Origin: Paraburkholderia rhynchosiae
Lineage (GTDB): Bacteria; Pseudomonadota; Gammaproteobacteria; Burkholderiales; Burkholderiaceae
Direction: 5' to 3'
Assembly (NCBI RefSeq): GCF_002879865.1
Contig: NZ_PNXY01000002.1
Coordinates: 124,001-188,000 of the forward strand
DNA: 64,000 nucleotides
Shown: positions 27,834 through 38,804 of the stretch, one piece after another
How positions within the stretch are numbered: position 1 is the stretch's first letter
How the letters are laid out: the number at the start of each line of letters is the position of its first letter
Program-made: the position numbers and the translations under genes
Notes under the pieces: model-generated
What the model was told of the DNA's origin: nothing
Seen by the model: only the letters and a program-made list of their open reading frames with translations
Database searches by the model: none

Positions 27834-28481
27834 TTACTGTGCGGGTTGCTGCGGCTTGTTGGACAGCGCGAGTCGCAGCAGATCGGCGACCGTGTTGACG
27901 TTGAGCTTTTCCATGATGTTCGCGCGGTGCGCTTCGACCGTCTTGATGCTGATGCCGAGGTCGTCGGCGATCTGCTTGTTCAGGCGGCCCGCGATGATGC
28001 GCTCCAGCACCTGATGCTCACGCGCGGTGAGCTTGCCCAGACGCTCGGCGGCGGCGCGCTGTTGCTGCACACTCGTGCTTTCGCTGCGCGCCTTGTCGAG
28101 CATGCGCTCGACCAGCTTGCGCAACTCGGCTTCGTCGAACGGCTTCTCGATGAAGTCCATCGCGCCTTTTTTCATCGTGGACACGGCCATCGGCACGTCG
28201 CCGTGACCCGTCACGAAGATGATCGGCAGCGACGCGTTGTCGGCGATCAGGCGTTCCTGCAATTCCAGTCCGCTCATGCCGGACATCCGCACATCGAGAA
28301 TCAGGCAGGCAATCTGGCCCGGATGCTGGTGCGGCTGCCACGCGTCGATAAACTGCTCGGCGCTGGAGAAGCACTGCACGCGGTAGCCGTTCGCCTCCAG
28401 CAGCCAGCGCAGCGAATCTCGCACGGCCTCGTCGTCGTCGACGACAAAGACAGTTTCCTGTGTGGTGACTGGGCTGTTCAT
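27834..28481 (-). CDS. FixJ/NarL-type response regulator
   Basis: 215 residues. The receiver domain ([17 protein letters not shown]; phospho-acceptor Asp63 in [23 protein letters not shown]; conserved Lys in FIEKPF) is followed by a LuxR-type helix-turn-helix ([36 protein letters not shown]). The layout and text are closest to the FixJ/TtrR/DctR-like group. Its start overlaps the stop of the upstream kinase gene by 4 nt (ATGA), so the two are translationally coupled and almost certainly partners. Targets are unknown; the pyruvate dehydrogenase operon is divergent from the pair. Confidence 0.93.
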   Translation of the reverse strand: MNSPVTTQETVFVVDDDEAVRDSLRWLLEANGYRVQCFSSAEQFIDAWQPHQHPGQIACLILDVRMSGMSGLELQERLIADNASLPIIFVTGHGDVPMAVSTMKKGAMDFIEKPFDEAELRKLVERMLDKARSESTSVQQQRAAAERLGKLTAREHQVLERIIAGRLNKQIADDLGISIKTVEAHRANIMEKLNVNTVADLLRLALSNKPQQPAQ

Positions 28482-30994
28482 AGCTCTCCCGTAACGGTTT
28501 GTGGTGTCGGCGCCTCTGACCCGCCGTTGCTCGGGCCGTCAGGCTCTCCAATAGGCAGACTGCAATGGAACGTGGCGCCCGTGATGTGGCCGTCGGATTC
28601 GACGTTGTTGACCACCCACAGACGGCCGCGGTGCGATTCGATAATCGAACGGCAAATGTTCAGCCCCATGCCCATACCATCGGACTTGGTGCTGTAAAAC
28701 GGTTCGAACAGCCGCTCCGCTGTCGCTTCGTCAACCCCCGGACCCTGATCGACGACGCTGATGCAGACAAAGCCGCTCTCCAGCCGCACGACCACGCGGA
28801 TCACCGGATCGACGGCATTGGGGCGCGCTTCGGCCATGGCCTCCGCGCCGTTCTTCAGCAGGTTGACCAGCACCTGCTCGATCAGCACCGGATCGACATA
28901 GATCACCGGCAGCCGCGAACGCACATCCGTGACAATGCGGATGCGCCGCTTGCGCACCTCGATTTCGGCGAGACCCACGGCGTCCGCGACGATGTCCGCG
29001 ACGCGTGTGGCCTGGCGCTTCGGCTCGCTGCGTTTCACGAACTCGCGAATGCGCTTGATGATCATGCCGGCGCGCACGGCCTGTTGAGCGGTTTTTTCGA
29101 GCACGGGCAGCAGATTGTCAGGCGTTGTCCGACCGGATTTAACCAGTGCAACGGTTCCTGAGCAATAGTTATTGATCGCGGCGAGCGGCTGATTCAGCTC
29201 GTGCGCGAGCGAAGAGGCCATTTCGCCCATCGTCATCAGACGGCTCGTGAACTGCAGTTTTTCGTCCTGCTGGCGCGACAGCTCCTGCGCCTGCTTGCGC
29301 GTGGTGATGTCGGTCGCGATCTGCATCTGCGCGAGATGGCCGTCCACCCACTGGATGTACTGACGGCGCACTTCGAACCATTTCTGGATGCTTTGCACAT
29401 AGATTTCCTGCGCGTCGGCCGTGCTCCCGGTCAACGCGGCGGCAGGCAGGCCGGCGTAGGTATCCACCATATCGATCGAATCCGACGACGCCTGTGCGCT
29501 ATCGAACCCGCCGCCCGCCAGTTCCAGGTGGCCGTCCGGTCGAATCCCGAACAGGTGCCGGTAATAGCGGTTGGCGAACAGCAGCTCGGCTTCGTCGGCG
29601 GCGAGCACCGACACCGCGGCGTCGAGACTTTCAAGCACGGTCGTAAAGCGCTCATGTGCGGCGGCGAGTTCCTCGCGCGCGCGCTTCGGCTCGGTGATGT
29701 CGGTCATCGACGACATCCAGCCGGTCTGGCGGCCCGAGCTGTCGATCAGCGGCGAGACGTAGAGACGCGCGTGGAATGTGGAGCCATCTTTGCGGCGCAC
29801 CCGCAATTCGAAGCCCGACGAGGGCGCCTTGCCGCGCAGCGTCATGTCGAGCTGGCGCTGCATCTCCGGATAAGCGTCGCGCGGCCAGTAGGCGAACGGC
29901 GCGGTCTTGCCGACGAGGTCGCTTTCGTCCCAGCCGGTCATGCGGCAAAACGCCGGATTGACGTGAGTAATGCGACCATGCATGTCGAGCACACGCATGC
30001 CGATCAGCACGGAGTTTTCCATCGCGCGGCGGAAAAACGCTTCGGCGTAGAGCGCCTGCTGCGCCTCAAAGCGCTGCCGCGTGTGTTTCCACAAGCTCCA
30101 CAGACTCCACAACACGAAGCAGGACAGACCCGCCACCAGCCACACGAGCGTGTTGTTGGTGAAGTTGGTCATCTGCGGGAACGCGTAGACGCGCACCGAT
30201 ACGCCCTGGCCCGGCGGATCGAGCGGCAGATCGTAGAACATGTCGCGCGGCAGGCGCGGGCGGGTCGACGTGGTGGTCAACTCGCGATTGTTCGCGTCGA
30301 TGATCGAAATCTTGTACTTGGCCGACAGTTCAGGCGGGATGTCGTGCTTCAGGATGCCTTCGACCGAGAACACGGCGGCGATGGAGCCGAGAAAATCGCG
30401 GTCGCGATAGACCGGCGTTTGCAGCGTGATGTAGCCGTTGCCGAGGTCGTCGTAAATCAGCGGCGAATACACCTGGCGGCGCGTGCTGCGCGCCTCGGTG
30501 AAGGCGGCTTTCACCGCTTCGTCCATTTGCGCGTCGTTCGGCTTGGCGAGACGCTGGCCGAACACGGGCAGCGCGGTATTGGGCCAGCGCGGCTGCTGCT
30601 GGCTCGTGTACCAGTTCATGTAGAGGATCTCGGGATGCCCCTGCATGATGTCCGTGGTGGACACCTGGAACGAATGCGGATCGGAGCGGCCGGCGACGAG
30701 GTCGCGCGAGAGAGCCTGAATCTGTTCTTGCGCCCCGGTCATGGACAGGCGGATCTGCTGCTGCGCCCAGGCGACGTTACGGTAAAGCGTATCTTCCTGC
30801 TGTTGCTGCTCGCGCCGGTTCAGACTCCACAAAATCAGGCTCATGACGACCAGGAAAACCAGGATCGACAGGAGCGGCGTCAGCAAATAGGAATTCGACC
30901 ACCATGGTCCATGGTGCCAGCGGGAGGACGGCGTCGAATCGCCCGGCGAACCGGCGGTGCGCGCCGAGCGAGCGAAAAGCCGTTCGGTCAACAT
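28478..30994 (-). CDS. Membrane-bound PAS sensor histidine kinase
   Basis: 838 residues if translated from ATG 30994 (MLTERLFARS); in-frame alternatives at 31003 and 31036 also lack a ribosome-binding site. The order is: a membrane helix (LLTPLLSILVFLVVMSLILWSL), a periplasmic Cache-like region of about 240 residues, a second helix (LVWLVAGLSCFVLWSLW), a PAS domain (VLDMHGRITHVNPAFCRMTGW), a second PAS-like region, then HisKA with ASSLAHELNQPLAAI (His598) and an ATPase domain (LLKNGAEAM, VDQGPGVDE, GMGMGLNICRSI). The HELNQPL form places it near the FixL/DctB/TtrS class. No heme-binding signature is evident in either PAS. The ligand is unknown, probably sensed outside the membrane. Confidence 0.9.
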   Translation of the reverse strand: MLTERLFARSARTAGSPGDSTPSSRWHHGPWWSNSYLLTPLLSILVFLVVMSLILWSLNRREQQQQEDTLYRNVAWAQQQIRLSMTGAQEQIQALSRDLVAGRSDPHSFQVSTTDIMQGHPEILYMNWYTSQQQPRWPNTALPVFGQRLAKPNDAQMDEAVKAAFTEARSTRRQVYSPLIYDDLGNGYITLQTPVYRDRDFLGSIAAVFSVEGILKHDIPPELSAKYKISIIDANNRELTTTSTRPRLPRDMFYDLPLDPPGQGVSVRVYAFPQMTNFTNNTLVWLVAGLSCFVLWSLWSLWKHTRQRFEAQQALYAEAFFRRAMENSVLIGMRVLDMHGRITHVNPAFCRMTGWDESDLVGKTAPFAYWPRDAYPEMQRQLDMTLRGKAPSSGFELRVRRKDGSTFHARLYVSPLIDSSGRQTGWMSSMTDITEPKRAREELAAAHERFTTVLESLDAAVSVLAADEAELLFANRYYRHLFGIRPDGHLELAGGGFDSAQASSDSIDMVDTYAGLPAAALTGSTADAQEIYVQSIQKWFEVRRQYIQWVDGHLAQMQIATDITTRKQAQELSRQQDEKLQFTSRLMTMGEMASSLAHELNQPLAAINNYCSGTVALVKSGRTTPDNLLPVLEKTAQQAVRAGMIIKRIREFVKRSEPKRQATRVADIVADAVGLAEIEVRKRRIRIVTDVRSRLPVIYVDPVLIEQVLVNLLKNGAEAMAEARPNAVDPVIRVVVRLESGFVCISVVDQGPGVDEATAERLFEPFYSTKSDGMGMGLNICRSIIESHRGRLWVVNNVESDGHITGATFHCSLPIGEPDGPSNGGSEAPTPQTVTGEL

Positions 30995-31113
30995 GCGTGG
31001 CATTGTAGCGCAGCGCGTACTTCCCAAATGGCGCAAAAAATCACGGAAGGTGCCGTTAATCGGCGCACACTACCCCGCGTATCCGTCGAAAGGCAGTCAA
31101 ACCAGGTTGCGCC

Positions 31114-31167
31114 GCAACAATTTTCCGCATTATGAGAATGGATCTCGTAATTCGAAAATTTTGTTGC
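31114..31167. promoter_or_regulatory. Large dyad between the two-component operon and aceE
   Basis: A left arm at 31114-31137 (GCAACAATTTTC then GCATTATGAGA) and a right arm at 31143-31167 (TCTCGTAATTCG then AAAATTTTGTTGC) form an imperfect inverted repeat of about 24 bp per arm around a 5-bp centre. The left edge also has GTTGCGCCGCAAC, itself a perfect palindrome. The dyad is AT-rich against a GC-rich background, and its right end overlaps the aceE -35 element. Function is inferred: an operator, or less likely an RNA hairpin. Confidence 0.6.
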
Positions 31168-31193
31168 GCGGACGTCGGGACCCTTATTACAAT
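31164..31193 (+). promoter_or_regulatory. Probable aceE promoter
   Basis: TTGCGC (31164-31169), 18-nt spacer, TACAAT (31188-31193). The leader to aceE would be about 70 nt. Confidence 0.55.
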
Positions 31194-31269
31194 CGGCCGA
31201 AGCTGCCGCGGCCGTGCTTCGTCCGCGTCGTCTGTTCAAAGAGCGTTCCTCTATATCCAGGAGACGAGC

Positions 31270-33966
<2,697 letters not shown>

Positions 33967-34051
33967 GGCATCATTCCCCGTGTGCCACGGCGTGCGCGCC
34001 TGTTCCTGATCGACAGGGGCAGGCGCGTGCGCGGCCCAGGAGACACTAACA

Positions 34052-35692
34052 ATGAGTCAAGCGATCGAAGTCAAGGTGCCGGACATCGGCGATTACAAGG
34101 ACATTCCTGTGATCGAGGTGCTGGTCAAGGCGGGTGATACCGTCGAGAAAGAGCAATCGCTCGTTACGCTGGAGTCCGACAAGGCGACCATGGACGTGCC
34201 GAGTTCGGCGGCCGGCGTAGTCAAGGAAGTGAAGGTCAAGGTTGGCGACAACGTGTCGGAAGGTTCGCTGATCGTCGTGCTGGATGGTGCTGGAGGCGGC
34301 GCTGCCGCGCCAGCGCCTGCCGCTGCGCCTGCACCGTCGCCCGCACCGGCCGCGGCGCCGGCGCCCGCGGCAAGCGGCGGCGGTCTGCAGGAAGTCAAGG
34401 TGCCGGATATCGGCGACTACAAAGACATTCCCGTGATCGAAGTCGCGGTCAAGGTCGGCGATCGCGTCGAGAAAGAGCAGTCGCTCGTGACGCTCGAGTC
34501 CGACAAGGCGACCATGGATGTGCCGAGCTCGACCGCCGGCGTCGTCAAGGAAGTGAAGGTCAAGGTTGGCGATACGGTGTCCGAAGGATCGGTGATCGTC
34601 GTGGTGGAAGCCGAAGGCGGCGCTGCGGCTGCGGCTCCTGCTGCCGCGCCGAAACAGCAAGCCGAAAAGCCGTCGGACGCGCCGGTTACGCCGTCGCCCG
34701 CTCCGGCTTCGCCGTCGGCACTCGCGCAAGCGCCGCTGATTCCGGCTGGCGAAGGCGGCACGCGTCGCACGAGCCATGCGTCGCCTTCGGTTCGCAAGTT
34801 CGCGCGCGAACTCGGCGTCGACGTGACGCAAGTGCAAGGCACGGGACCGAAGGGCCGCATCACGCAAGCCGACGTGACTGCCTTTATCAAGGGCGTCATG
34901 ACGGGCCAGCGCGCGGCGCCGGCCGGTGCGGCTGCGCCCGCCGCGGCTGGCGGAGGCGAGTTGAACCTGCTGCCGTGGCCGAAGATCGACTTCACGAAGT
35001 TCGGTCCGATCGATCCGAAGCCGTTGTCGCGCATCAAGAAGATTTCCGGCGCGAACCTGCATCGCAACTGGGTCATGATTCCGCACGTCACGAATAACGA
35101 CGAAGCGGACATCACAGAACTCGAAGCGCTGCGCGTGCAGTTGAACAAGGAAAACGAAAAGGCCGGCGTGAAGATCACGATGCTGGCGTTTGTGATCAAG
35201 GCCGTGGTGTCGGCGCTGAAGAAATTCCCGACATTCAACGCGAGCCTCGACGGCGACAACCTCGTGTTCAAGCAGTACTACCACGTGGGCTTTGCCGCCG
35301 ATACGCCGAACGGTCTGGTAGTTCCGGTGATTCGGGACGCGGACAAGAAGGGCCTCGTCGAGATCGCGAAGGAAATGACCGATCTGTCGAAGGCCGCGCG
35401 TGATGGCAAGCTGAAGCCGGATCAGATGCAAGGCGGCTGCTTCTCGATTTCGTCGCTGGGCGGTATTGGCGGCACGAACTTCACGCCGATCATCAATGCG
35501 CCTGAAGTCGCGATTCTTGGGCTGTCGCGTGGTGCGATGAAGCCGGTGTGGGACGGCAAGCAGTTTGTGCCGAAGCTTATGCTGCCGCTGTCGTTGTCTT
35601 ATGACCACCGCGTGATCGATGGGGCTGAAGCTGCGCGCTTCAATGCGTATCTTGGGGCGCTTCTTGCCGATTTCCGGCGTGTGATTCTTTGA
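34052..35692 (+). CDS. aceF: Pyruvate dehydrogenase E2, dihydrolipoamide acetyltransferase, two lipoyl domains
   Basis: 546 residues. Two lipoyl domains, each with the lipoylated Lys in LESDKATMDVP, lie at about residues 1-80 and 115-195. Their DNA is nearly the same, suggesting internal duplication. Ala/Pro-rich flexible linkers join them. The E1/E3-binding domain is SHASPSVRKFARELGVD...GTGPKGRI. The catalytic domain ends with YDHRVIDGAEAARF, holding the active-site His and Asp. It transfers the acetyl group to CoA. E. coli AceF has three lipoyl domains; here the third is fused to E3 (lpdA) two genes on. Confidence 0.97.
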   Translation: MSQAIEVKVPDIGDYKDIPVIEVLVKAGDTVEKEQSLVTLESDKATMDVPSSAAGVVKEVKVKVGDNVSEGSLIVVLDGAGGGAAAPAPAAAPAPSPAPAAAPAPAASGGGLQEVKVPDIGDYKDIPVIEVAVKVGDRVEKEQSLVTLESDKATMDVPSSTAGVVKEVKVKVGDTVSEGSVIVVVEAEGGAAAAAPAAAPKQQAEKPSDAPVTPSPAPASPSALAQAPLIPAGEGGTRRTSHASPSVRKFARELGVDVTQVQGTGPKGRITQADVTAFIKGVMTGQRAAPAGAAAPAAAGGGELNLLPWPKIDFTKFGPIDPKPLSRIKKISGANLHRNWVMIPHVTNNDEADITELEALRVQLNKENEKAGVKITMLAFVIKAVVSALKKFPTFNASLDGDNLVFKQYYHVGFAADTPNGLVVPVIRDADKKGLVEIAKEMTDLSKAARDGKLKPDQMQGGCFSISSLGGIGGTNFTPIINAPEVAILGLSRGAMKPVWDGKQFVPKLMLPLSLSYDHRVIDGAEAARFNAYLGALLADFRRVIL

Positions 35693-35795
35693 TTGTGGTG
35701 TTGCGCGGGGCGCTGGCTGTTGCCGGTTATCCGCGCGTTTCTGTAGAACCTGCTTTCGTGTCGGTCTATTAGCGTCGCCCTTGGGCGGGGCTGCA

Positions 35796-35828
35796 CCTAC
35801 TTTTCTTTGTCTTCCAAAGAAAAGCAGG
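35796..35828. repeat. Extragenic palindrome between aceF and lpdA
   Basis: CTACTTTTCTTTG (35797-35809) and CAAAGAAAAGCAG (35815-35827) form a 13-bp stem with one mismatch and a 5-nt loop. I recall very similar palindromes as a frequent intergenic repeat in Burkholderia genomes. It sits in the 258-bp aceF-lpdA gap and may process or protect the mRNA. No T tract follows, so it is not a typical terminator. Confidence 0.7.
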
Positions 35829-35950
35829 CAAAGGAGAGGCGCGTCCCTGGGCGGACGGCAAAGGTTGATTCTGTCTGCCGTGCTGCCCGCTGCTGGGCTG
35901 GAACTTTGCAGGTTCTTCGTTCATCACGGTCAATAAGAGAAGGGGACACT

Positions 35951-37726
35951 ATGAGTCTCGTCGAAGTAAAAGTGCCGGATATCGGTGACTTCAAGGACGT
36001 CGATGTCATTGAAGTGAATATCAAACCGGGCGATGTCATCGAGAACGAACAGGCGCTGATGACGCTCGAGTCCGACAAAGCCTCCATCGAAGTGCCGAGC
36101 GATACCGCCGGCACCGTCAAGGAAGTCCGCGTCAAGGCCGGCGATAAAGTCTCGCAAGGCTCGATCATCGCGCTCGTCGAGACATCGGCGGATGCGGCGC
36201 CCGCGAAAGAGGCCCCGAAGGCTCCTGCGAAGGAACCCGAAAAAGCGCCTGCTGCCGCACCGCAAGCCGCCGCGCCCGCGCCCGCGCCACAAGCGGGCAG
36301 CTTCTCCGGCAAGGCGGACATCGAATGCGACATGCTCGTGCTCGGTTCAGGCCCCGGTGGCTATTCGGCTGCGTTCCGCTCGGCCGATCTCGGCATGAAG
36401 ACCGTGCTCGTCGAACGCTATGCCACGTTGGGCGGCGTCTGTCTGAACGTCGGCTGTATTCCGTCGAAGGCGCTGTTGCACACGGCGCTGGTGATCGACG
36501 AAGCCGAAGCGCTCGGCGCCCACGGCATCACGTTCGCAAAGCCGCAGATCGATCTCGACAAGCTGCGCGACTTCAAGTCGGGCGTCGTCAAAAAGTTGAC
36601 GGGCGGCCTCGCCGGCATGGCCAAGATGCGCAAGGTCGAAGTGGTGACCGGGACCGGCGCGTTCGTCGATCCGAATCACATGGAAGTGCAGGGCGAAGGC
36701 GGCAAGAAGGTCGTCAGGTTCAAGCAGGCGATCATCGCCGCGGGCTCGGAAGCGGTGAAGCTGCCGTTCATTCCGGAAGACCCGCGTGTGGTCGATTCGA
36801 CCGGCGCGCTCGAACTGCGCCAGATTCCGCAGCGCATGCTGGTAATCGGCGGCGGCATCATCGGGCTGGAAATGGCGACGGTGTATGCGACGCTCGGCGC
36901 GCAGATCGACGTGGTCGAAATGCTCGACGGCCTGATGGCCGGCGCCGACCGCGATCTGGTCAAGGTCTGGGAGAAGTACAACAGCAAGCGTTTCGCGAAC
37001 GTCATGCTGAAGACCAAGACCACCGGCGCCGAGGCGAAAGAGGACGGCATCTACGTGTCCTTCGAAGGCAAAAAAGCTCCGGCCGAAGCGCAACGCTACG
37101 ACCTCGTGCTGGTGGCCGTGGGCCGTACGCCGAATGGCAAGAGGATCGGTGCGGATAAGGCGGGCGTGGCGGTGACGGATCGCGGCTTTATCGACGTCGA
37201 CAAGCAGATGCGTACCAACGTGCCGCACGTCTTTGCAATCGGCGATATCGTCGGTCAGCCGATGCTCGCGCATAAGGCCGTGCACGAAGCTCACGTCGCC
37301 GCGGAAGTGGCTCACGGCGAGAAAGCATATTTTGACGCGCTGCAGATTCCGTCGGTGGCCTACACCGATCCTGAAGTGGCATGGGCCGGCAAGACGGAAG
37401 ACCAGTTGAAGGCTGAGGGCATCAAGTACGGCAAAGCGGTGTTCCCGTGGGCTGCTTCTGGCCGCGCGATTGCCAACGGTCGCGACGAGGGCTTCACGAA
37501 GCTGCTGTTCGACGAGGAAACGCATCGCGTGATCGGCGGCGGGATTGTCGGTCTGAACGCGGGCGACCTAATCAGCGAAGTGTGCCTCGCGATCGAAATG
37601 GGTGCGGATGCGACGGACATCGGCAAGACGATTCACCCGCATCCGACGCTCGGCGAATCGATCGGTATGGCCGCCGAGTTGTACGAAGGCGTGTGTACCG
37701 ATTTGCCGCCGCAGAAAAAGAAGTAA
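35951..37726 (+). CDS. lpdA: Dihydrolipoamide dehydrogenase (E3) with N-terminal lipoyl domain
   Basis: 591 residues from ATG 35951 (MSLVEVKVPDIGDFKDVDV), about 115 longer than ordinary E3 because of a lipoyl domain (residues 1-80, Lys in LESDKASIEVP) and an Ala/Pro/Lys linker. The E3 part has the FAD motif LGSGPGGYSAAF, the redox pair in GGVCLNVGCIPSKALL, the NAD motif VIGGGIIGLEMA, FAIGDIVGQPMLAHKA, and the C-terminal catalytic HPHPTLGES. It reoxidises dihydrolipoyl groups with NAD. The fused lipoyl domain is known from beta-proteobacterial PDH complexes such as those of Cupriavidus and Neisseria. Confidence 0.96.
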   Translation: MSLVEVKVPDIGDFKDVDVIEVNIKPGDVIENEQALMTLESDKASIEVPSDTAGTVKEVRVKAGDKVSQGSIIALVETSADAAPAKEAPKAPAKEPEKAPAAAPQAAAPAPAPQAGSFSGKADIECDMLVLGSGPGGYSAAFRSADLGMKTVLVERYATLGGVCLNVGCIPSKALLHTALVIDEAEALGAHGITFAKPQIDLDKLRDFKSGVVKKLTGGLAGMAKMRKVEVVTGTGAFVDPNHMEVQGEGGKKVVRFKQAIIAAGSEAVKLPFIPEDPRVVDSTGALELRQIPQRMLVIGGGIIGLEMATVYATLGAQIDVVEMLDGLMAGADRDLVKVWEKYNSKRFANVMLKTKTTGAEAKEDGIYVSFEGKKAPAEAQRYDLVLVAVGRTPNGKRIGADKAGVAVTDRGFIDVDKQMRTNVPHVFAIGDIVGQPMLAHKAVHEAHVAAEVAHGEKAYFDALQIPSVAYTDPEVAWAGKTEDQLKAEGIKYGKAVFPWAASGRAIANGRDEGFTKLLFDEETHRVIGGGIVGLNAGDLISEVCLAIEMGADATDIGKTIHPHPTLGESIGMAAELYEGVCTDLPPQKKK

Positions 37727-37767
37727 TGCGTTGAACTCATCCACATTCGTGCGGATGAGCCAGCGAA

Positions 37768-37806
37768 AAAAAACGGCGCGCCCTTTGCGGGGCGCGCCGT
37801 TTTTCA
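37768..37806 (+). terminator. Intrinsic terminator of the pyruvate dehydrogenase operon
   Basis: ACGGCGCGCCC (from 37773) pairs with GGGCGCGCCGT (ending at 37800) around a short T-rich loop and is followed by TTTTT. Stable and perfectly paired. Confidence 0.92.
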
Positions 37807-37887
37807 CTTGAACAGCCAGCGTGCAATGTCTGGTTCTAGCAGCTTGCAGTCAGGTTGCAGCCGCCTGCCGACGCGCGAAACGCCGGC

Positions 37888-37912
37888 AAAAAAATCCCGG
37901 CGCTTCGCCGGG
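37888..37912 (-). terminator. Intrinsic terminator of the phasin gene
   Basis: On the minus strand CCCGGCG-AAG-CGCCGGG (37912-37896) is followed by a run of T residues (37894-37888). It lies about 160 bp past the phasin stop codon. Confidence 0.8.
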
Positions 37913-38070
37913 CAAACGATACGTCTTTCAACGTATCGGAGCGTTCGGCCAATTAAAACCGTGTGAGCGGCAACGGCACGACGCTGTTGCTTACAGAAAC
38001 GCCGGCGCAGCGGGTGAGCTGGGCCGGCGCAAATAACGCCTTCGAGTCGCGCCCGAAGCGGGCCTGAAAC

Positions 38071-38643
38071 TTAGACCGGCTTCTTGGCCGAGCGCGATGC
38101 TTGCGCGGCGGCTTGCGAAGCTGCCTTCGACGCGGCCGTTGCGGCTGCATTGAAGTTGCTTTCGGCGATTTCGACAGCTTGCTTGGTCGCCTTGTGAACC
38201 GTTTCGTACGTCGTGTTGGCGGCGGTGATGGCCGACTTGATCACGGCGACAGCGGTTTCCGAACCGGCCGGTGCGTTCTTCGCGACGTTTTCGACGAGCG
38301 ACTGGACCTTGCGGTTCTGCTCTTCGAATTGCGCTTCCGCTACGCGGGCGAACTCGCCTTGCGTTGCCGAAACGATTTCGTACACGTGACGGCCATACGA
38401 CAGGGCCTTTTCAGCGACCGGTTGTGCGAGGCTCGCTTGCAGGGCCAGCAACTCTTGCGCGTCCTTGACGGACAGCGCGCGTTGGGCATTTTCCTGGCTT
38501 TCCGCGAGCGTCGATTTCACGACTTGCAGGTTCAGTTCGACCAGCTTTTCGACGCCTTCGAATGCCTTGGTCGTCAGACCGAACAGCGTTTCAAAGTTGG
38601 CTTTCTGGGCTGCAGCGAATTGCTCGGGGGTCAGCAGAGTCAT
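38071..38643 (-). CDS. phaP: Phasin (polyhydroxyalkanoate granule-associated protein)
   Basis: 190 residues, starting [20 protein letters not shown] with AGGAG upstream. It is almost entirely predicted amphipathic helix with no signal peptide, ending in an Ala-rich, Lys-containing tail. The text [26 protein letters not shown] is typical of the phasin family of beta-proteobacteria. Phasins coat PHA granules and control their size and number. The gene is convergent with the pyruvate dehydrogenase operon, which supplies acetyl-CoA for PHA, an arrangement also seen in Cupriavidus. Its promoter carries a pair of palindromic operators, suggesting control by the PhaR repressor. Confidence 0.94.
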   Translation of the reverse strand: MTLLTPEQFAAAQKANFETLFGLTTKAFEGVEKLVELNLQVVKSTLAESQENAQRALSVKDAQELLALQASLAQPVAEKALSYGRHVYEIVSATQGEFARVAEAQFEEQNRKVQSLVENVAKNAPAGSETAVAVIKSAITAANTTYETVHKATKQAVEIAESNFNAAATAASKAASQAAAQASRSAKKPV

Positions 38644-38730
38644 GGTTTACGCTCCTGGATTGCGGCCGATCTTTGCGGACCGCATTGGGTGGTGGCGAGA
38701 CGCACAAATTCGTCTGCCCGGACCGCGATG

Positions 38731-38804
38731 TTTTGTGCATCGCAGCAATGGGTACTATTTTAAGATAGCGGCAAGGAATGTCAAGCGGTTTTTGTGCATC
38801 GCAC
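38731..38804 (-). promoter_or_regulatory. phaP promoter with two PhaR-like operators
   Basis: On the minus strand TTGACA (38784-38779), a 16-nt spacer and TAAAAT (38762-38757) form a strong sigma-70 promoter. TTTTGTGCATCGCA occurs at 38790-38803, just upstream of the -35, and again at 38731-38744, just past the start site, 59 bp apart. The first copy belongs to a perfect palindrome TTGTGC-ATC-GCACAA; the second is imperfect. TGC-N3-GCA fits the PhaR operators described in Paracoccus. The phaR gene itself is not in the window. Confidence 0.75.

Noticed and set aside
29201..31135. A 644-codon frame antisense to the sensor kinase
   Set aside because: It mirrors the kinase frame and runs through the promoter region; no domain.
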